Assembly (NCBI RefSeq): GCF_005405105.1 | Contig: NZ_BJDK01000004.1 | Location: forward strand, 62,001 to 126,000 | Length of the DNA: 64,000 bases | Source: Lactiplantibacillus dongliensis | GTDB taxonomy: Bacteria; Bacillota; Bacilli; Lactobacillales; Lactobacillaceae | Direction: 5' to 3' | Shown here: piece after piece, positions 1 to 9,450 of the stretch | Numbering within the stretch: position 1 is the first letter of the stretch | Layout of the letters: every line of letters starts with the position of its first letter | The notes under the pieces: generated by a model | What the model was told of the DNA's origin: nothing | Databases searched by the model: none | The model's input: the letters and a program-made list of their open reading frames with translations, nothing else | Position numbers and translations under genes: made by a program

Positions 1-1265
1 CCCCACCAGAGTTGCCGTGAGATCACCCAATCATGGACATTCTCCATCCATTGATTAAACGTATCTTCAAACCGATCCGGCACAAAGTTAACTTTGTTGT
101 CCGTCTTTTGATTCTTCAACGCTTGTTCTGCTAATGGTTGCATCTTGACGAACCATTGCGTGGATAACCGAGCTTCAACTTGAACCCCAGTCCGTTCAGA
201 ATGACCGACACTATGCACGATTGGGTCGATTTTGATCATCAAGTCTTGAGCTTGTAAATCTTTGACCATCGCTTTACGGGCTTCAAAACGATCTAAGCCT
301 TCATACTTACCAGCATTAGCGTTCATTGAGGCATCTTCATTCATCGTGTTGATGCGCTTCAAATCATGACGATTACCCACTTTAAAGTCATTCGGGTCAT
401 GCGCGGGAGTAATCTTAACCATCCCAGTCCCAAATTCAGGATCAACATAGGCATCGGCAATAATTGGAATTTCCCGGTCAGCTAATGGCAAGATGACATT
501 TTTGCCAACCAAATCCTTATAGCGATCATCACTCGGGTTAACCGCCACCGCCGTATCACCCATCAACGTTTCAGGACGCGTCGTCGCAATTTCGATGTAG
601 TGTTTACCGTTGAACGTATAATCCTTATCAGCAAATGGGTATTTAACATGGTAGAATGCGCCTTGGTCATCTTTATGAATAACTTCAATATCAGATAACG
701 CAGTCCGGGCTTGCGGATCCCAGTTAATAATGTATTCGCCACGGTAAATCAAGCCTTTTTTGTAGAGGGTGACAAAGACTTTTTTAACTGCGTCAGACAA
801 CCCATCATCCATCGTAAAGCGTTCACGTGAATAGTCGAGGGATAAGCCTAACTTAGCCCATTGTTGTTTAATAATTGAGGCATATTCGTCTTTCCAATCC
901 CAAACTTGTTGGACAAACTTTTCACGGCCGAGGTCGTAACGACTAATGCCTTGTTCGCGCAACTTGGCTTCAACCTTCGCTTGGGTCGCAATTCCGGCAT
1001 GATCCATCCCTGGTAACCAGAGCGTGTCATAACCTTGCATCCGCTTTTGACGAATAATAATATCTTGTAACGTGGTATCCCAAGCATGGCCTAAATGCAA
1101 CTTACCAGTAACATTAGGCGGTGGAATCACGATGGAATAAGGTTTAGCTTTTTGGTCGCCCGAGGGCTTAAATAGTTCTTCATCCAACCAAGTCTGATAC
1201 CGACCTTTTTCAACGGCGGTCGGATCATATTTAGTTGGCATATCAGTCGTTAATTCTTCTGACAT
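1..1265 (-). CDS. valS: Valyl-tRNA synthetase, N-terminal part (3' end outside window)
   Basis: Class I aminoacyl-tRNA synthetase that charges tRNA-Val in the cytoplasm. Translation from the ATG at 1265 gives 421 residues, starting [19 protein letters not shown]. The HIGH signature appears as HLGH within [15 protein letters not shown], followed by [10 protein letters not shown] and the editing-domain [14 protein letters not shown] motif. The reading frame runs off the left edge, so the KMSKS loop and anticodon-binding domain are not visible; full-length ValS is usually near 880 residues. The gene is preceded by a T-box leader with its own promoter, so it is expected to rise when uncharged tRNA-Val accumulates. 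Confidence 0.97.
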   Translation of the reverse strand, partial: MSEELTTDMPTKYDPTAVEKGRYQTWLDEELFKPSGDQKAKPYSIVIPPPNVTGKLHLGHAWDTTLQDIIIRQKRMQGYDTLWLPGMDHAGIATQAKVEAKLREQGISRYDLGREKFVQQVWDWKDEYASIIKQQWAKLGLSLDYSRERFTMDDGLSDAVKKVFVTLYKKGLIYRGEYIINWDPQARTALSDIEVIHKDDQGAFYHVKYPFADKDYTFNGKHYIEIATTRPETLMGDTAVAVNPSDDRYKDLVGKNVILPLADREIPIIADAYVDPEFGTGMVKITPAHDPNDFKVGNRHDLKRINTMNEDASMNANAGKYEGLDRFEARKAMVKDLQAQDLMIKIDPIVHSVGHSERTGVQVEARLSTQWFVKMQPLAEQALKNQKTDNKVNFVPDRFEDTFNQWMENVHDWVISRQLWW

Positions 1266-1295
1266 GAAGGGCACATCCTTTCTTTGACTGGGTAC

Positions 1296-1673
1296 TAAAA
1301 AATCCATTCGTGCTAGTAATTGGATTACTAGGACGAATGGATTCGCGGTACCACCTAATTTTAAAGAGTGGTCTGAAAGCCGGGAGCTACCGAGCACCGC
1401 CTAGCTAACTGGTGATGCGGCGGTTTTTCCGCATTAGCAGTTGGCGTAGCGCGCACAGGTTGCTGGCTTTCAGAGCACGTTTCGGCAAATTTGCCAAAAC
1501 CTCTCTACACTTAAACATTATTGTTAACGAACGGCGCATCCGTCCGGTCAGCCCTACTGCTTTCAGGCTAACAGCTCACAAGGTACCTTCACCTAACCAC
1601 CGGCAAAAACTTCCAGCACCGTTTTCTCTCTAAAACCGGTCAGTTAAGTTACTCACTTGCTCATCGCTTGAAT
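1296..1673 (-). promoter_or_regulatory. T-box riboswitch leader of valS (Val specifier)
   Basis: The conserved T-box core AGGTGGTACCGCG is read on the minus strand at 1356-1344, directly before the terminator. Upstream, the Stem I 3' side reads GAAG-GTA-CCTTGTGAGC, laid out as in known glycine T-boxes, which puts the specifier codon GUA (valine) at 1586-1584. The AGAGAG distal-loop motif of Stem I is also present. The leader should bind uncharged tRNA-Val and switch from terminator to antiterminator. Confidence 0.93.
1297..1343 (-). terminator. T-box-controlled terminator before valS
   Basis: On the minus strand AATCCATTCGT pairs with ACGAATGGATT around an inner CTAGTAAT/ATTACTAG stem and ends in a run of Ts. 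The 5' arm overlaps the segment that would pair with the T-box core in the antiterminator. Confidence 0.9.
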
Positions 1674-1679
1674 GTTCCT

Positions 1680-1708
1680 ATTGTAATGAATTTTTAATTA
1701 AACGTCAA
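1680..1708 (-). promoter_or_regulatory. valS promoter
   Basis: On the minus strand TTGACG (-35, 1708-1703) and TACAAT (-10, 1685-1680) are separated by 17 bp. It lies between the tpx stop and the T-box leader, so transcription starts near 1673. Confidence 0.85.
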
Positions 1709-1712
1709 TTAC

Positions 1713-2207
1713 TTATTCGAATTGTTTTAACGCATCTAAAGCAGCCACGTAGTTTGGTTCGTGGGTCATTTCAGGGACAATTTCATGATAAACAACCTTG
1801 CCATCCGCATCCAATACATAGATTGCCCGGGCTAAAGTCCCGTTATTCGGCAAATATAAATTCGTCGCGTAACCAAATGAGAGTTCTTCATCGGAAGCAA
1901 CCGTTAAATTCTTGACGCCTTCTTTAGCACACCAACCAGCTTGATCGGCAATCGAGTTATTGGAGATGGCTAAGAACCGAACATGTGGATATTGGTCCGC
2001 TTGTTGATTGAACTTGCGCGTTTGAATGGAGCAGACCCGCGTATCGATATCGGGCATCACACTAATTAAGACTGGTTTGCCTAATAAATCCTTCGTTTTG
2101 AGCTTTTCGTTATGCGTCGTGAAGACTTTGAACTTTGGCAATTGGTCGCCGTCAGCGAGTGGTTCGCCAACCAAATCTAATTCTTGATCATGAAATAATA
2201 CTTGCAC
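1713..2207 (-). CDS. tpx: Thiol peroxidase (Tpx, atypical 2-Cys peroxiredoxin)
   Basis: Reduces hydrogen peroxide and alkyl hydroperoxides with thioredoxin as electron donor. The peroxidatic cysteine lies in PDIDTRVCSIQTRKFN and the resolving cysteine in QAGWCAKEG, 34 residues later, the spacing of Tpx. A frame upstream opens with GTG at 2216, but that codon abuts AAGGGG. The GTG at 2207 has AAGGGG eight bases upstream and gives a 164-residue protein beginning MQVLFHDQEL, the normal family length, so it is preferred. The gene stands alone between valS and the gshA-like gene and fits the redox theme of this end of the window. Confidence 0.93.
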   Translation of the reverse strand: MQVLFHDQELDLVGEPLADGDQLPKFKVFTTHNEKLKTKDLLGKPVLISVMPDIDTRVCSIQTRKFNQQADQYPHVRFLAISNNSIADQAGWCAKEGVKNLTVASDEELSFGYATNLYLPNNGTLARAIYVLDADGKVVYHEIVPEMTHEPNYVAALDALKQFE

Positions 2208-2309
2208 GTCAAACACCCCTTCAAAGAATTAATATCGATTATCAGGCTAGCGCTTGCTAGCTTGTGTCAAATTTACCGCAAACTGGGGCCTACCGCAACT
2301 GATAAACTT

Positions 2310-3572
2310 TCAAATTGCCAGTTGCTGCGCTTGATAACGTCGCGCCGCTTGTAGGGCGGCGGCCGTTTGACCAGCGGATTGAATTAATTGCCACCATTGG
2401 GCCGCTAAAGTTTGTTCAGGGTGTCTTAACCGCGATTGCGCATGCTGCACACTGGATTGAAAGCTCGTGAGCTGTAGCCGATCGACTAATTGCGCCAACA
2501 TCGCTAACAAGTCCGTTCCTTCGGCCAGTCGTAAAGGTGCCGACCACGGCGGTGTTAACGCTGTCGCTTGATTACGAGCCGTGCCGCTAGCAACCCACTG
2601 ATCAGCCGCGGCCGTTTCAGGTAACATCAGCATCAAGATTAAAAAAAGCTGGACAAATCTCACCTGCTCAACCGTAATCCCGACCGGGGCCAAAGGATTC
2701 AAATCTAAATGCCGTAACTCTAAATACTGTACACCCGTTTTGGCTAAGTCGGTCATCTGATGACCACCACGCAAGCGAATGTGCCCATAAAATTCCTTAA
2801 CCGCGCTCAACTGGCCAGTAGCGACCGCCGTCTGTAAATCAGCTAAATAGCGCGTTAACGAACCATATGAAACTTGGACCTGTGTCGCGTTCGTATAACC
2901 ATAACGACTATTACGCAGACTACGCACCGGTTCTTGCGGACGATCCGTCGTGGTGAAAAAGCGTGCTTCGCTGACCGGCGTCGCACCAAATAAATACGTG
3001 ATTAACCAGCGATAATGTAAATAATTACGCGCAATCTTAAAATACGCGGCATTTTTAAAATCCTGCCAAACCGCAAATTCAGTCTGATGCTGAAAGAGTT
3101 CCACCAACAATTGCGGGGCTAGTTCAATGTTTAGATGCACGCCACTCAGCATTTGCCGGCGTCGCCCATAAACTTTAGCTAGCTGTTGGCGATAACGAAC
3201 GGCCAACGGATCGGCTAAGCGAGCAATCGGAATCTGATTAGTAGCAACTGGCAACGCAGGCGGCATGCTCAGTGGCCAGATCAATTCAGTTGGGGCCAAC
3301 GTACGCTGGACAGTTGTTTGCAACTTTTGTAACGCCCCGATAGCCGCTGCAGCGCTAGTGGTGATTGGGGTTACCAGTTCCAGTTGTGTTTCGGCAAAGT
3401 CGCGTTGAATGGGACTCCCCGGATAATTAAACACTGCTGGAAACGCTGTGGATGCTAGCTGGCCCATCGACATCACCCGCTGGCCTTCCCGTTCCAAGCC
3501 AATGTTAGCGGCCACTAAATTCGTGGGTGTCGCATATTGATCTAATAAGGCTTTAAAGTCGATAGTCACCAC
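2310..3572 (-). CDS. gshA: Stand-alone glutamate-cysteine ligase-like protein (GshA type)
   Basis: Expected to join L-glutamate and L-cysteine with ATP, the first step of glutathione or gamma-glutamylcysteine synthesis. The 420-residue protein aligns with the E. coli GshA family. It has GLEREGQRV near residue 25 and DFAETQLELVTP near residue 58, which hold the four metal/ATP-site glutamates of the family, followed by WPLSMPP and, later, YLELRHLDLNPLAPVGI. Usual members are near 500 residues, so it is somewhat short. Two adjacent GTG codons lie at the start, close to an AGGGGA ribosome-binding site, so the first residue is uncertain. A second, fused copy (gshF) occurs at 14.7-16.9 kb and differs at these catalytic glutamates. 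Whether this strain makes glutathione cannot be told from the sequence. Confidence 0.8.
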   Translation of the reverse strand: MVTIDFKALLDQYATPTNLVAANIGLEREGQRVMSMGQLASTAFPAVFNYPGSPIQRDFAETQLELVTPITTSAAAAIGALQKLQTTVQRTLAPTELIWPLSMPPALPVATNQIPIARLADPLAVRYRQQLAKVYGRRRQMLSGVHLNIELAPQLLVELFQHQTEFAVWQDFKNAAYFKIARNYLHYRWLITYLFGATPVSEARFFTTTDRPQEPVRSLRNSRYGYTNATQVQVSYGSLTRYLADLQTAVATGQLSAVKEFYGHIRLRGGHQMTDLAKTGVQYLELRHLDLNPLAPVGITVEQVRFVQLFLILMLMLPETAAADQWVASGTARNQATALTPPWSAPLRLAEGTDLLAMLAQLVDRLQLTSFQSSVQHAQSRLRHPEQTLAAQWWQLIQSAGQTAAALQAARRYQAQQLAI

Positions 3573-3740
3573 TCCCCTACCGGAAAAAGATAAATGATTG
3601 GCATTATCTTAGCATAATTTTCCAGGACCATCACGCATTCCTCCCTGTTATGGGCCCAGCAGCTACCCTTGGCAAGCTGTCGCCGTAACGCCTGTCGTCA
3701 TGGCTAGCCTGCAAAATACGTTTCCGGCACCCTCCTCAAC

Positions 3741-4514
3741 CTAAATTCGCCGCCTTGAAAAGATCACTGCACCTACCCCGACAAAGAACAACGCCCATAC
3801 AAGATTTCCGACACCCAACTGTTGAATCGTCAAATGGGTCACATTCTGCTGGTAGCTGGGATTGCCATACTCCTCCTGTAGGAAGAACATATTAAACGGA
3901 TTCCATTTCATCACTGGCAGTAACGACTTAAACGACTGCAATAATAGACTGGACACACCCTCCCCAACGAAACAAACACCAACACCAATCGCAATCGCCG
4001 CTGCACTGTTATGACTGCAACTTGCCAGTAAGAAGACTAGCCCAACAATCATCACGCCGCCATACATATCCAATGCTGCATTTGTTACTAAATTAGTCAA
4101 TAAGGATTGATGGTAAAGATAGATGTTCTGCCACGAGCAGTTTCGTCCACTGCTCCCTTTGAGTAATAGTGTCATGAGGATGACTACCCCATGGAGTAAG
4201 ACGCTATAGCCAAGGACTAAGACATACTTCCCCACAAAGATCGTCCAGCGATGATTCACTTGAATCGCCAACTGCTTGATGGTCCCGTACTCAAACTCCA
4301 TTGTCACACAGCTGGCGCCAATCACAATAATGAGTATTGTCAGCCATTGGAACCCGCCATACGCCGATGAAACATAAAATTTCTGATCACTGACCGATAC
4401 CCCATGTGCCGTCATTGCCAATCCTGCCTGTAAAAGGACCAAGATGACTGGTGCGAGCCATGCCAATCGCTGATGTCTGAATTTAAAAATCTCCTGTTGC
4501 AATAATTGTCCCAT
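3741..4514 (-). CDS. ABC transporter permease (ABC-2 type, bacteriocin-immunity/exporter-like)
   Basis: Integral membrane protein of 257 residues with about six hydrophobic segments (near residues 15-35, 55-75, 100-120, 150-172, 172-192 and 232-252) and the TMEFEYGTIKQL motif typical of ABC-2 permeases such as LanE/BcrB. The ATG at 4514 follows AAGGAAGG by eight bases. Only three bases separate the stop of the ATPase gene from this start, so the two are co-transcribed. The substrate is unknown; close relatives of this architecture confer self-immunity to lantibiotics or export peptides. No peptide precursor gene is visible next to it. Confidence 0.82.
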   Translation of the reverse strand: MGQLLQQEIFKFRHQRLAWLAPVILVLLQAGLAMTAHGVSVSDQKFYVSSAYGGFQWLTILIIVIGASCVTMEFEYGTIKQLAIQVNHRWTIFVGKYVLVLGYSVLLHGVVILMTLLLKGSSGRNCSWQNIYLYHQSLLTNLVTNAALDMYGGVMIVGLVFLLASCSHNSAAAIAIGVGVCFVGEGVSSLLLQSFKSLLPVMKWNPFNMFFLQEEYGNPSYQQNVTHLTIQQLGVGNLVWALFFVGVGAVIFSRRRI

Positions 4515-4517
4515 GCA

Positions 4518-5420
4518 CTATGCCTTCCTTTCTGCCAACAAGCGTAACAAGACTGTCTCTAAATCCTCCTGATACTGGTTCACCTTTAAAATCTGAATAT
4601 GGGCATCGAGAAGGATGTGCAGTAAGGGCGTCAGCGCAACCGGCTTGCTCACAATTAAGTCGCTGCCCCGCTGTATCACTGGATAGTCCGCCTGTAAAAG
4701 CACCCGTAAAGCCCGCGCATTCTCCATCGTTCGTATCATCAGAGATTGCCGCGCCGATTCCTGAAACTGAGCCATCGTCCGTTGCAATAATACTTGTCCT
4801 TGATCAATTAGAATCACTGTATCAATGATCTTTTCCAACTCACTCAAAATATGACTGGAAATTAGAAAAGTAGTCCCTTCCCGTGCTAATTGAACGATCA
4901 AATGGCGTAATCGCTTAACTGACTGTGGGTCCAACCCATTCATTGGCTCATCCAATATGACTAACCGTGGTCGGTTCACTAATGCCATGGCAATCCCCAG
5001 TTTTTGCTTCATGCCTAACGAATACCGTTTGGCCGGCCGGTAGATATAATGTTCCATCTGAAAGACCTGCACGACCCACTTCATTTGTGCCACAGAGTTC
5101 GTTATCAATTGCAAATGTTGCCAGCCACTCAGAAAAGGATAAATCGCCGGACGTTCGATGAGCGCACCTACCTGTTGCGTCACAACTGTATGGGTAGTAA
5201 CCGACACTGGCTGACTCAAAATCCGAATGTTCCCGGCATCCGTCGCCAGCAGTCCCAGTAATGCTTTCATAATGGTCGTCTTCCCCGCACCATTGGGACC
5301 GACTAAACCGACAATTTTGCCGGCTGAAAATTCAAAGTTCACATCATGTAAGACGGTTCGGCGGCCGAAAGTTTTCCGTAACCCGACTACTCGAACCATG
5401 CTCTCTTGTATGCGTTGCAT
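4518..5420 (-). CDS. ABC transporter ATP-binding protein (BcrA/LanF-like)
   Basis: ATPase subunit, 300 residues, for the permease directly downstream. Walker A GPNGAGKTT, the SLGMKQKLGIAMAL signature, Walker B LVILDEPMNGLDP and the switch histidine in ISSHILSE are all present. The C-terminal 80 residues have the extra domain of the BcrA/drug-exporter subfamily. The first methionine at 5420 has a weak ribosome-binding site. An internal ATG at MVRVVGLRKTF (5399) follows GAGAG closely, so the start is uncertain by seven residues. The gene is divergent from an XRE regulator 140 bp away that is the obvious candidate to control it. Confidence 0.88.
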   Translation of the reverse strand: MQRIQESMVRVVGLRKTFGRRTVLHDVNFEFSAGKIVGLVGPNGAGKTTIMKALLGLLATDAGNIRILSQPVSVTTHTVVTQQVGALIERPAIYPFLSGWQHLQLITNSVAQMKWVVQVFQMEHYIYRPAKRYSLGMKQKLGIAMALVNRPRLVILDEPMNGLDPQSVKRLRHLIVQLAREGTTFLISSHILSELEKIIDTVILIDQGQVLLQRTMAQFQESARQSLMIRTMENARALRVLLQADYPVIQRGSDLIVSKPVALTPLLHILLDAHIQILKVNQYQEDLETVLLRLLAERKA

Positions 5421-5562
5421 TAGACATCGTCTCCTCTACTCCCTTTCAGCGTACCCGTTCAAACCGCCGGATGATACGGATGCTAGCGAGAATAGCTTGC
5501 TATTTTCTGCTGATTCTCTATGCTAGAGTTAACAGCAATTATTAAGGAAGTGAGGTGCCCCC

Positions 5563-6147
5563 ATGGCATCGACAGAACTAGGCCCGCGTTTGAAACAGTT
5601 CCGGCAAACGCGACAATTAACCCAAACAGCATTGGCGGATCAGCTTCACGTCTCGCGCCAAACCGTTTCCAGCTGGGAGACCGGACGAAACCAACCGGAC
5701 ATCGCCACCATTACCCAATTAGCCACTCTATACGCTGTCCCAATAGATGACCTCTTACAGGGCACAGCAGCAATACCCGTAACAAAAACAGTTGCCGATC
5801 CAAGTCCCGTCCTATTAGTGGTCCTGTTCGGCATTCTCCTGGTGGAACGCATCACCCAGTTTTCAACCTTCCCCGGCCTCTACTGGATTGACTTTCTCAT
5901 CCTCTTGCTGATTGGCCTGATGATTAATTTAGGCATTGCTCGTCACCACCCGAACATTTGGACAAATCGAGTACATTGGATCGGCTTGTCAGTGTTTGCC
6001 ATACTTAGCCTCATTAGTGGGAGTATCAATGCTTTTAACATGGGTTTTGGCCTCATGACGACCTGCCAATTCAGCGGCCTAGTGGTTGTCATCGCACTAG
6101 TCAGAAAGTGCTGGCAATCTCGAGCAGTTAAGGTTAGACAACCCTAA
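5563..6147 (+). CDS. XRE-family regulator with C-terminal membrane domain
   Basis: The protein has 194 residues. Residues 5-60 form a helix-turn-helix of the Cro/CI type (LADQLHVSRQTVSSWETGRNQPD, interrupted here only for description). Residues 85-185 hold about four hydrophobic segments, so the DNA-binding domain is probably anchored to the membrane. The ATG follows GAGGTG. It is divergent from the ABC exporter operon, and a short inverted repeat (AATAGC-TT-GCTATT, 5491-5504) in the shared intergenic region is a possible operator. HTH plus membrane-domain proteins beside exporters often sense envelope-active compounds; this role is inferred. Confidence 0.8.
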   Translation: MASTELGPRLKQFRQTRQLTQTALADQLHVSRQTVSSWETGRNQPDIATITQLATLYAVPIDDLLQGTAAIPVTKTVADPSPVLLVVLFGILLVERITQFSTFPGLYWIDFLILLLIGLMINLGIARHHPNIWTNRVHWIGLSVFAILSLISGSINAFNMGFGLMTTCQFSGLVVVIALVRKCWQSRAVKVRQP

Positions 6148-6252
6148 GGTCATTCGGACATAAAGTTTAATTTTTTCGGCTCTCGGCGATATTTTGCCTG
6201 GAAAATCTGGGGATCATTCGGTGGGTGTTTAAATAGGCGTGATGACTAAAAA

Positions 6253-6297
6253 ACAGCGGCGGCTAGTCAACCGAAAATGGTTGGCTAGCCGCCGCTG
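6253..6297. terminator. Strong bidirectional terminator between XRE gene and thiI
   Basis: A 19-bp perfect stem (CAGCGGCGGCTAGTCAACC and its complement) around a GAAAAT loop, flanked by an A-run on the left and TTTATTTT on the right. It can end transcription from both convergent genes. Confidence 0.9.
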
Positions 6298-6311
6298 CTT
6301 TATTTTGTTTT

Positions 6312-6435
6312 GCTGAAACGTGTTCGGCAAAGCTGGGGACTCCGCTTGCTACGCCAAGTCAACAACTCGGAAAGATCACCGAGTCATTGACTTAGCTAGG
6401 CAATGCTCGACCCCAACCCGCTGTGCCTCACACTC
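6312..6435 (-). repeat. Family A structured repeat, copy A1
   Basis: Read on the minus strand it begins GAGTGTGAGG and ends near GAACACGTTTC, with the shared GAGCATTGCC and CGTAGCAAGCGGAGT blocks. It starts immediately after the thiI stop codon, so it forms the 3' untranslated region of thiI ahead of the terminator. It matches copies at 18717 and 53906-54276. Confidence 0.9.
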
Positions 6436-7653
6436 TTATAATAGTTCCGCGAAAACATCTTCCTGAGCATTCATATAATTCTCGCCCGGTTTAATTTCGC
6501 TAATCTTGATTCCATCTAAGGCCCGTTGCATCAAGCCTTCAACGTCGATCCGTTCTTCATATGACCGTGACCGATCAAGCTTTGGATGCGTCTTCGGTGC
6601 AGGTGGGGCAAAGATTGTACAGCAGTCTTCGAATGGCATGATCGATAAGTTATACGTATCAATCTCTTCCGCAATCTTAATAATTTCGGTTTTGTCCATC
6701 GAAATAACTGGCCGTAAGACTGGTAATGTCGTGACATCATTGATGGCAATCATACTGTCCATCGTTTGTGATGCTACTTGGCCTAAGGATTCACCATTAA
6801 AGATGGCCTTACCATGCCGTTGCCGCGTAATCGCATCCATCAAGCGCATCATCAACCGGCGTTGGACCGTCATTAGATACCCTTCTGGCACCTTTTCCTT
6901 GATTTCTTCTTGGATTTCGGTGAATGGAATCTGAATAAACTTCACGCTACCCGAGTAACTAGCTAAAGTTGACGCCAATTGCTTGGCCTTCGCTAAGGCT
7001 TGTTCACTCGTGTATGGCGGACTGAAGAAATGGACCATTTCCATATCAACGCCACGCTTCATACCAAGGTAGCCGGCAACCGGTGAGTCAATCCCACCTG
7101 ATAGCATCAACATTCCTTTACCAGCTGTGCCAACCGGTAACCCGCCGGCACCTTGGATGGTTTCAGAAGATAAGAAAATCCCATTAGTACGGACTTCAAC
7201 CCGTAAAACGATGTCGGGATGTTTCATCTTAACTTGAATGCCATCAACGTGGTCTAAGATTTGACCACCGAGCATATCGTTGATTTCATTTGTATCATAT
7301 TCATATTGATGATCTGAGCGCCGAGTATAAACTTTAAATGTCATCCCGGGCTTGAATTGCGCTTTCATCATGGCAATCGCCGTTTCATAAACGGCATCCA
7401 TGTCTTGCGGGACCCGAATACTTGGTGAGAAGTTTTGAATCCCAAAGACTAATTTCAAACGATCCATGACTTTTTGGGCATCGTCGCCATTTAGTGCGAT
7501 GTGCATCCGGTCACGATCAGCATGAACTTTGAGTTCAGTAAAATCGTGCAAAGCTTTGCGGACGTTACGGCCTAAACTATCAATAAAGTTCCGTTTGTTC
7601 TTCCCTTTAGTTGAGAGTTCGCCGTAACGCACCATAATTTCAGTGTATTGCAT
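6436..7653 (-). CDS. thiI: tRNA 4-thiouridine synthase / thiamine sulfurtransferase
   Basis: Introduces 4-thiouridine at tRNA position 8 using sulfur from a cysteine desulfurase. The 405 residues carry the N-terminal ferredoxin-like region, a THUMP domain (about 60-165) and the PP-loop ATP pyrophosphatase motif [13 protein letters not shown] near residue 187. There is no C-terminal rhodanese domain, as is usual for Firmicute ThiI, where the desulfurase partner supplies the persulfide. That partner is encoded 18 bp upstream, and the two form an operon. Family A repeat A1 begins right after its stop codon. Confidence 0.96.
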   Translation of the reverse strand: MQYTEIMVRYGELSTKGKNKRNFIDSLGRNVRKALHDFTELKVHADRDRMHIALNGDDAQKVMDRLKLVFGIQNFSPSIRVPQDMDAVYETAIAMMKAQFKPGMTFKVYTRRSDHQYEYDTNEINDMLGGQILDHVDGIQVKMKHPDIVLRVEVRTNGIFLSSETIQGAGGLPVGTAGKGMLMLSGGIDSPVAGYLGMKRGVDMEMVHFFSPPYTSEQALAKAKQLASTLASYSGSVKFIQIPFTEIQEEIKEKVPEGYLMTVQRRLMMRLMDAITRQRHGKAIFNGESLGQVASQTMDSMIAINDVTTLPVLRPVISMDKTEIIKIAEEIDTYNLSIMPFEDCCTIFAPPAPKTHPKLDRSRSYEERIDVEGLMQRALDGIKISEIKPGENYMNAQEDVFAELL

Positions 7654-7671
7654 GAACAGGTTTCCTTTCAG

Positions 7672-8826
7672 TTAGACGTCAGCGTTGATTTTTGAGAATT
7701 TTTGATACAACTTATCAAAAACTCGGTTAAATTCATCCGCTTCAGCTAAGGTGTTGTTTTCATCGAGACTAATCCGAATGGCACTCGTCGCAATCGCTTC
7801 CGGCGTATGCATCGCCGTTAACGTGCTAGAGGCGGCATGTTTTTTAGACGAACAGGCACTGGTCGTTGAGATATAGATGCCTTGATCTTCAAACGCATGC
7901 ACAATGGTCTCGCCCCGCACGCCATTAATCGTAAAACAGAGAATGTGCGGTGCAAAGCCATCAGTCGGTTGACTAAAAATCGTGACCTTATTGAAGGTCT
8001 TAATGTGATCATAGACCCGTTGCTTAATGGCCCGTTCACGTGCGACTTTTTCATCTTCATCAGTTAATAATAATCGTAAGGCCTTGGCCATCCCAGCAAT
8101 TGCGGGCACATTTTCAGTCCCAGAACGCAAGTTGCTTTCTTGCCCACCACCAGACATCAGTGGCGCTAACTTCCGACCGGTCCGAGAATAAATAAACCCA
8201 ATCCCGCGGGGCGCATGGAACTTATGCCCCGAGAAGGTCACAAAGTCCACCCGATCGTTCATAATCATCGATTGAATGCCCTTACCAATCCCTTGGACCG
8301 CATCAATATGAAAATGAATCTTCGGATATTGCTTCAAAACTTCGGCCACTTCAGTCAGTGGTTGAATCGTGCCGATTTCATTATTAACGGCCATCACGGA
8401 TACTAAAATCGTATCTGGACGAATTGCTGCCTTTAAATCATCAACCGAAATTCGGCCCTCTTTGTCAACTGGCAAATAAGTAATGTCGAAGCCTAAATCT
8501 CTGAGTTGTTCCATTGAATTATGAATTGCCGGATGTTCAACGGCAGTCGTAATCAAATGCTTGCCAAAAGACCGCTTTTCAATCGCAGTGCCTTTCACGA
8601 CCCAGTTATCACCTTCCGTCCCACCAGACGTGAAGAAAATTTCCCGGGACTTCACACCCAATAACGTGGCAATCTGATGACGGGACTGTTCCAATAAATG
8701 GAAGGCCGTTTCACCAAAGTTGTGCAAACTAGACGGATTTCCCCACACTTGTTGAGAAACCTTCGTATACGTCTCTAATACTGATGGTGCAGCTTGCGTG
8801 GTTGCACTATTATCAAAATAAATCAT
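7672..8826 (-). CDS. nifS: Cysteine desulfurase (NifS/IscS family, NifZ-like partner of ThiI)
   Basis: PLP enzyme that takes sulfur from L-cysteine as an enzyme persulfide. It has 384 residues. The N-terminal IYFDNSATTQAAPSVLETY is typical, the PLP lysine lies in FSGHKFHAPRG, and the catalytic cysteine in STTSACSSKKHAA. It is the first gene of a two-gene operon with thiI, which points to tRNA thiolation as its main role; no suf or isc genes are nearby. A promoter lies 64-91 bp upstream. Confidence 0.94.
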   Translation of the reverse strand: MIYFDNSATTQAAPSVLETYTKVSQQVWGNPSSLHNFGETAFHLLEQSRHQIATLLGVKSREIFFTSGGTEGDNWVVKGTAIEKRSFGKHLITTAVEHPAIHNSMEQLRDLGFDITYLPVDKEGRISVDDLKAAIRPDTILVSVMAVNNEIGTIQPLTEVAEVLKQYPKIHFHIDAVQGIGKGIQSMIMNDRVDFVTFSGHKFHAPRGIGFIYSRTGRKLAPLMSGGGQESNLRSGTENVPAIAGMAKALRLLLTDEDEKVARERAIKQRVYDHIKTFNKVTIFSQPTDGFAPHILCFTINGVRGETIVHAFEDQGIYISTTSACSSKKHAASSTLTAMHTPEAIATSAIRISLDENNTLAEADEFNRVFDKLYQKFSKINADV

Positions 8827-8889
8827 CTTGAGCCTTCACTTTCCTAAAAAGCAGCACAGCATGCTTACTTTCGATAAGAATTCTTTGCA

Positions 8890-8917
8890 ATTATACCAAA
8901 TATTAAGGTTGAAACAA
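8890..8917 (-). promoter_or_regulatory. nifS-thiI promoter
   Basis: On the minus strand TTGTTT (8917-8912) and TATAAT (8895-8890) are separated by 16 bp, upstream of the desulfurase start. Confidence 0.6.
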
Positions 8918-8997
8918 GTTTTTTTGTTTTCAAGCTGGCGTTTTCAGCCTATTTTGACCGTGACACAGCAACTTTATTTAAACTAGCTGCTAATTGG

Positions 8998-9164
8998 CCG
9001 TCTCCGTTGACCAGCAAGTTCGCGGTGGGGCAGACCTGCAGCCAAAAAACGGTCTGCAGGGCACTTGTTAGCCGAAAAAACACGTCTAACAAGCTGGCCC
9101 AATCACTAAGACCGGCAAGTCACCGGTCAAGTGATTCGACACGGCGAACTTACTGGTCACTACG
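8998..9164 (+). repeat. Family C cloverleaf repeat, copy C1
   Basis: Four helices can be drawn. The outer stem is GACCAGCAAGTTCGC with GCGAACTTACTGGTC. Inside are CTGCAGCC/GGTCTGCAG, TTGTTAG/CTAACAA and a fourth arm from ATCACT..GACCGG to CCGGTC..AGTGAT. The GGTGGGGCAGACC and CGACACGGCG blocks are shared with C2 and C3. It lies between the nifS promoter and the end of ezrA. Confidence 0.85.
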
Positions 9165-9250
9165 ACTAAAACTAGCCATGACCATACCATCAATTAACGA
9201 AATATTCTGAACGTGATCAACTACAAAATCAACTAGTTATTTAGCGCAGG

Positions 9251-9390
9251 GCGGGCTGGATGATGCTCAGCGGTGTCGTTTGACTTAGGTTGGATGATTT
9301 TTCCAGCCTTAGTCAAAGCCCGGCTTGGAAGACCGCTCCTTGGCTTCCAAACGTGGCCACCACGTTCCAGCATCAATCCAGCCCAACCGA
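9251..9390 (+). repeat. Family B cloverleaf repeat, copy B1
   Basis: The outer stem GCTGGATGATGCT pairs with AGCATCAATCCAGC. Inner arms are TTTGACTTAGG..CCTTAGTCAAA and TTGGAAGACC..GGCTTCCAA. It shares CAGCGGTGTCG and ACGTGGCCACCACGTTCCAGC-like blocks with the other B copies. It follows C1 by less than 100 bp. Confidence 0.88.
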
Positions 9391-9410
9391 AGCGAAAAGT
9401 ATCGCCTATC

Positions 9411-9440
9411 AAAAAAACGATACCCTCATTGGCATCGTCT
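9411..9440 (-). terminator. ezrA terminator
   Basis: On the minus strand ACGATGCC-AATGA-GGGTATCGT is followed by seven Ts, ten bases after the ezrA stop codon. Confidence 0.85.
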
Positions 9441-9450
9441 TTCATTGATA

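Noticed and set aside
1412-1633. 73-codon open frame on the plus strand
   Set aside because: Lies inside the antisense of the valS T-box leader and has no ribosome-binding site.
8998-9164. tRNA gene suspected from the cloverleaf-like fold of the C and B repeats
   Set aside because: No acceptor CCA, T-loop GTTCRA or D-loop signature at the right spacing; arms are far too long.
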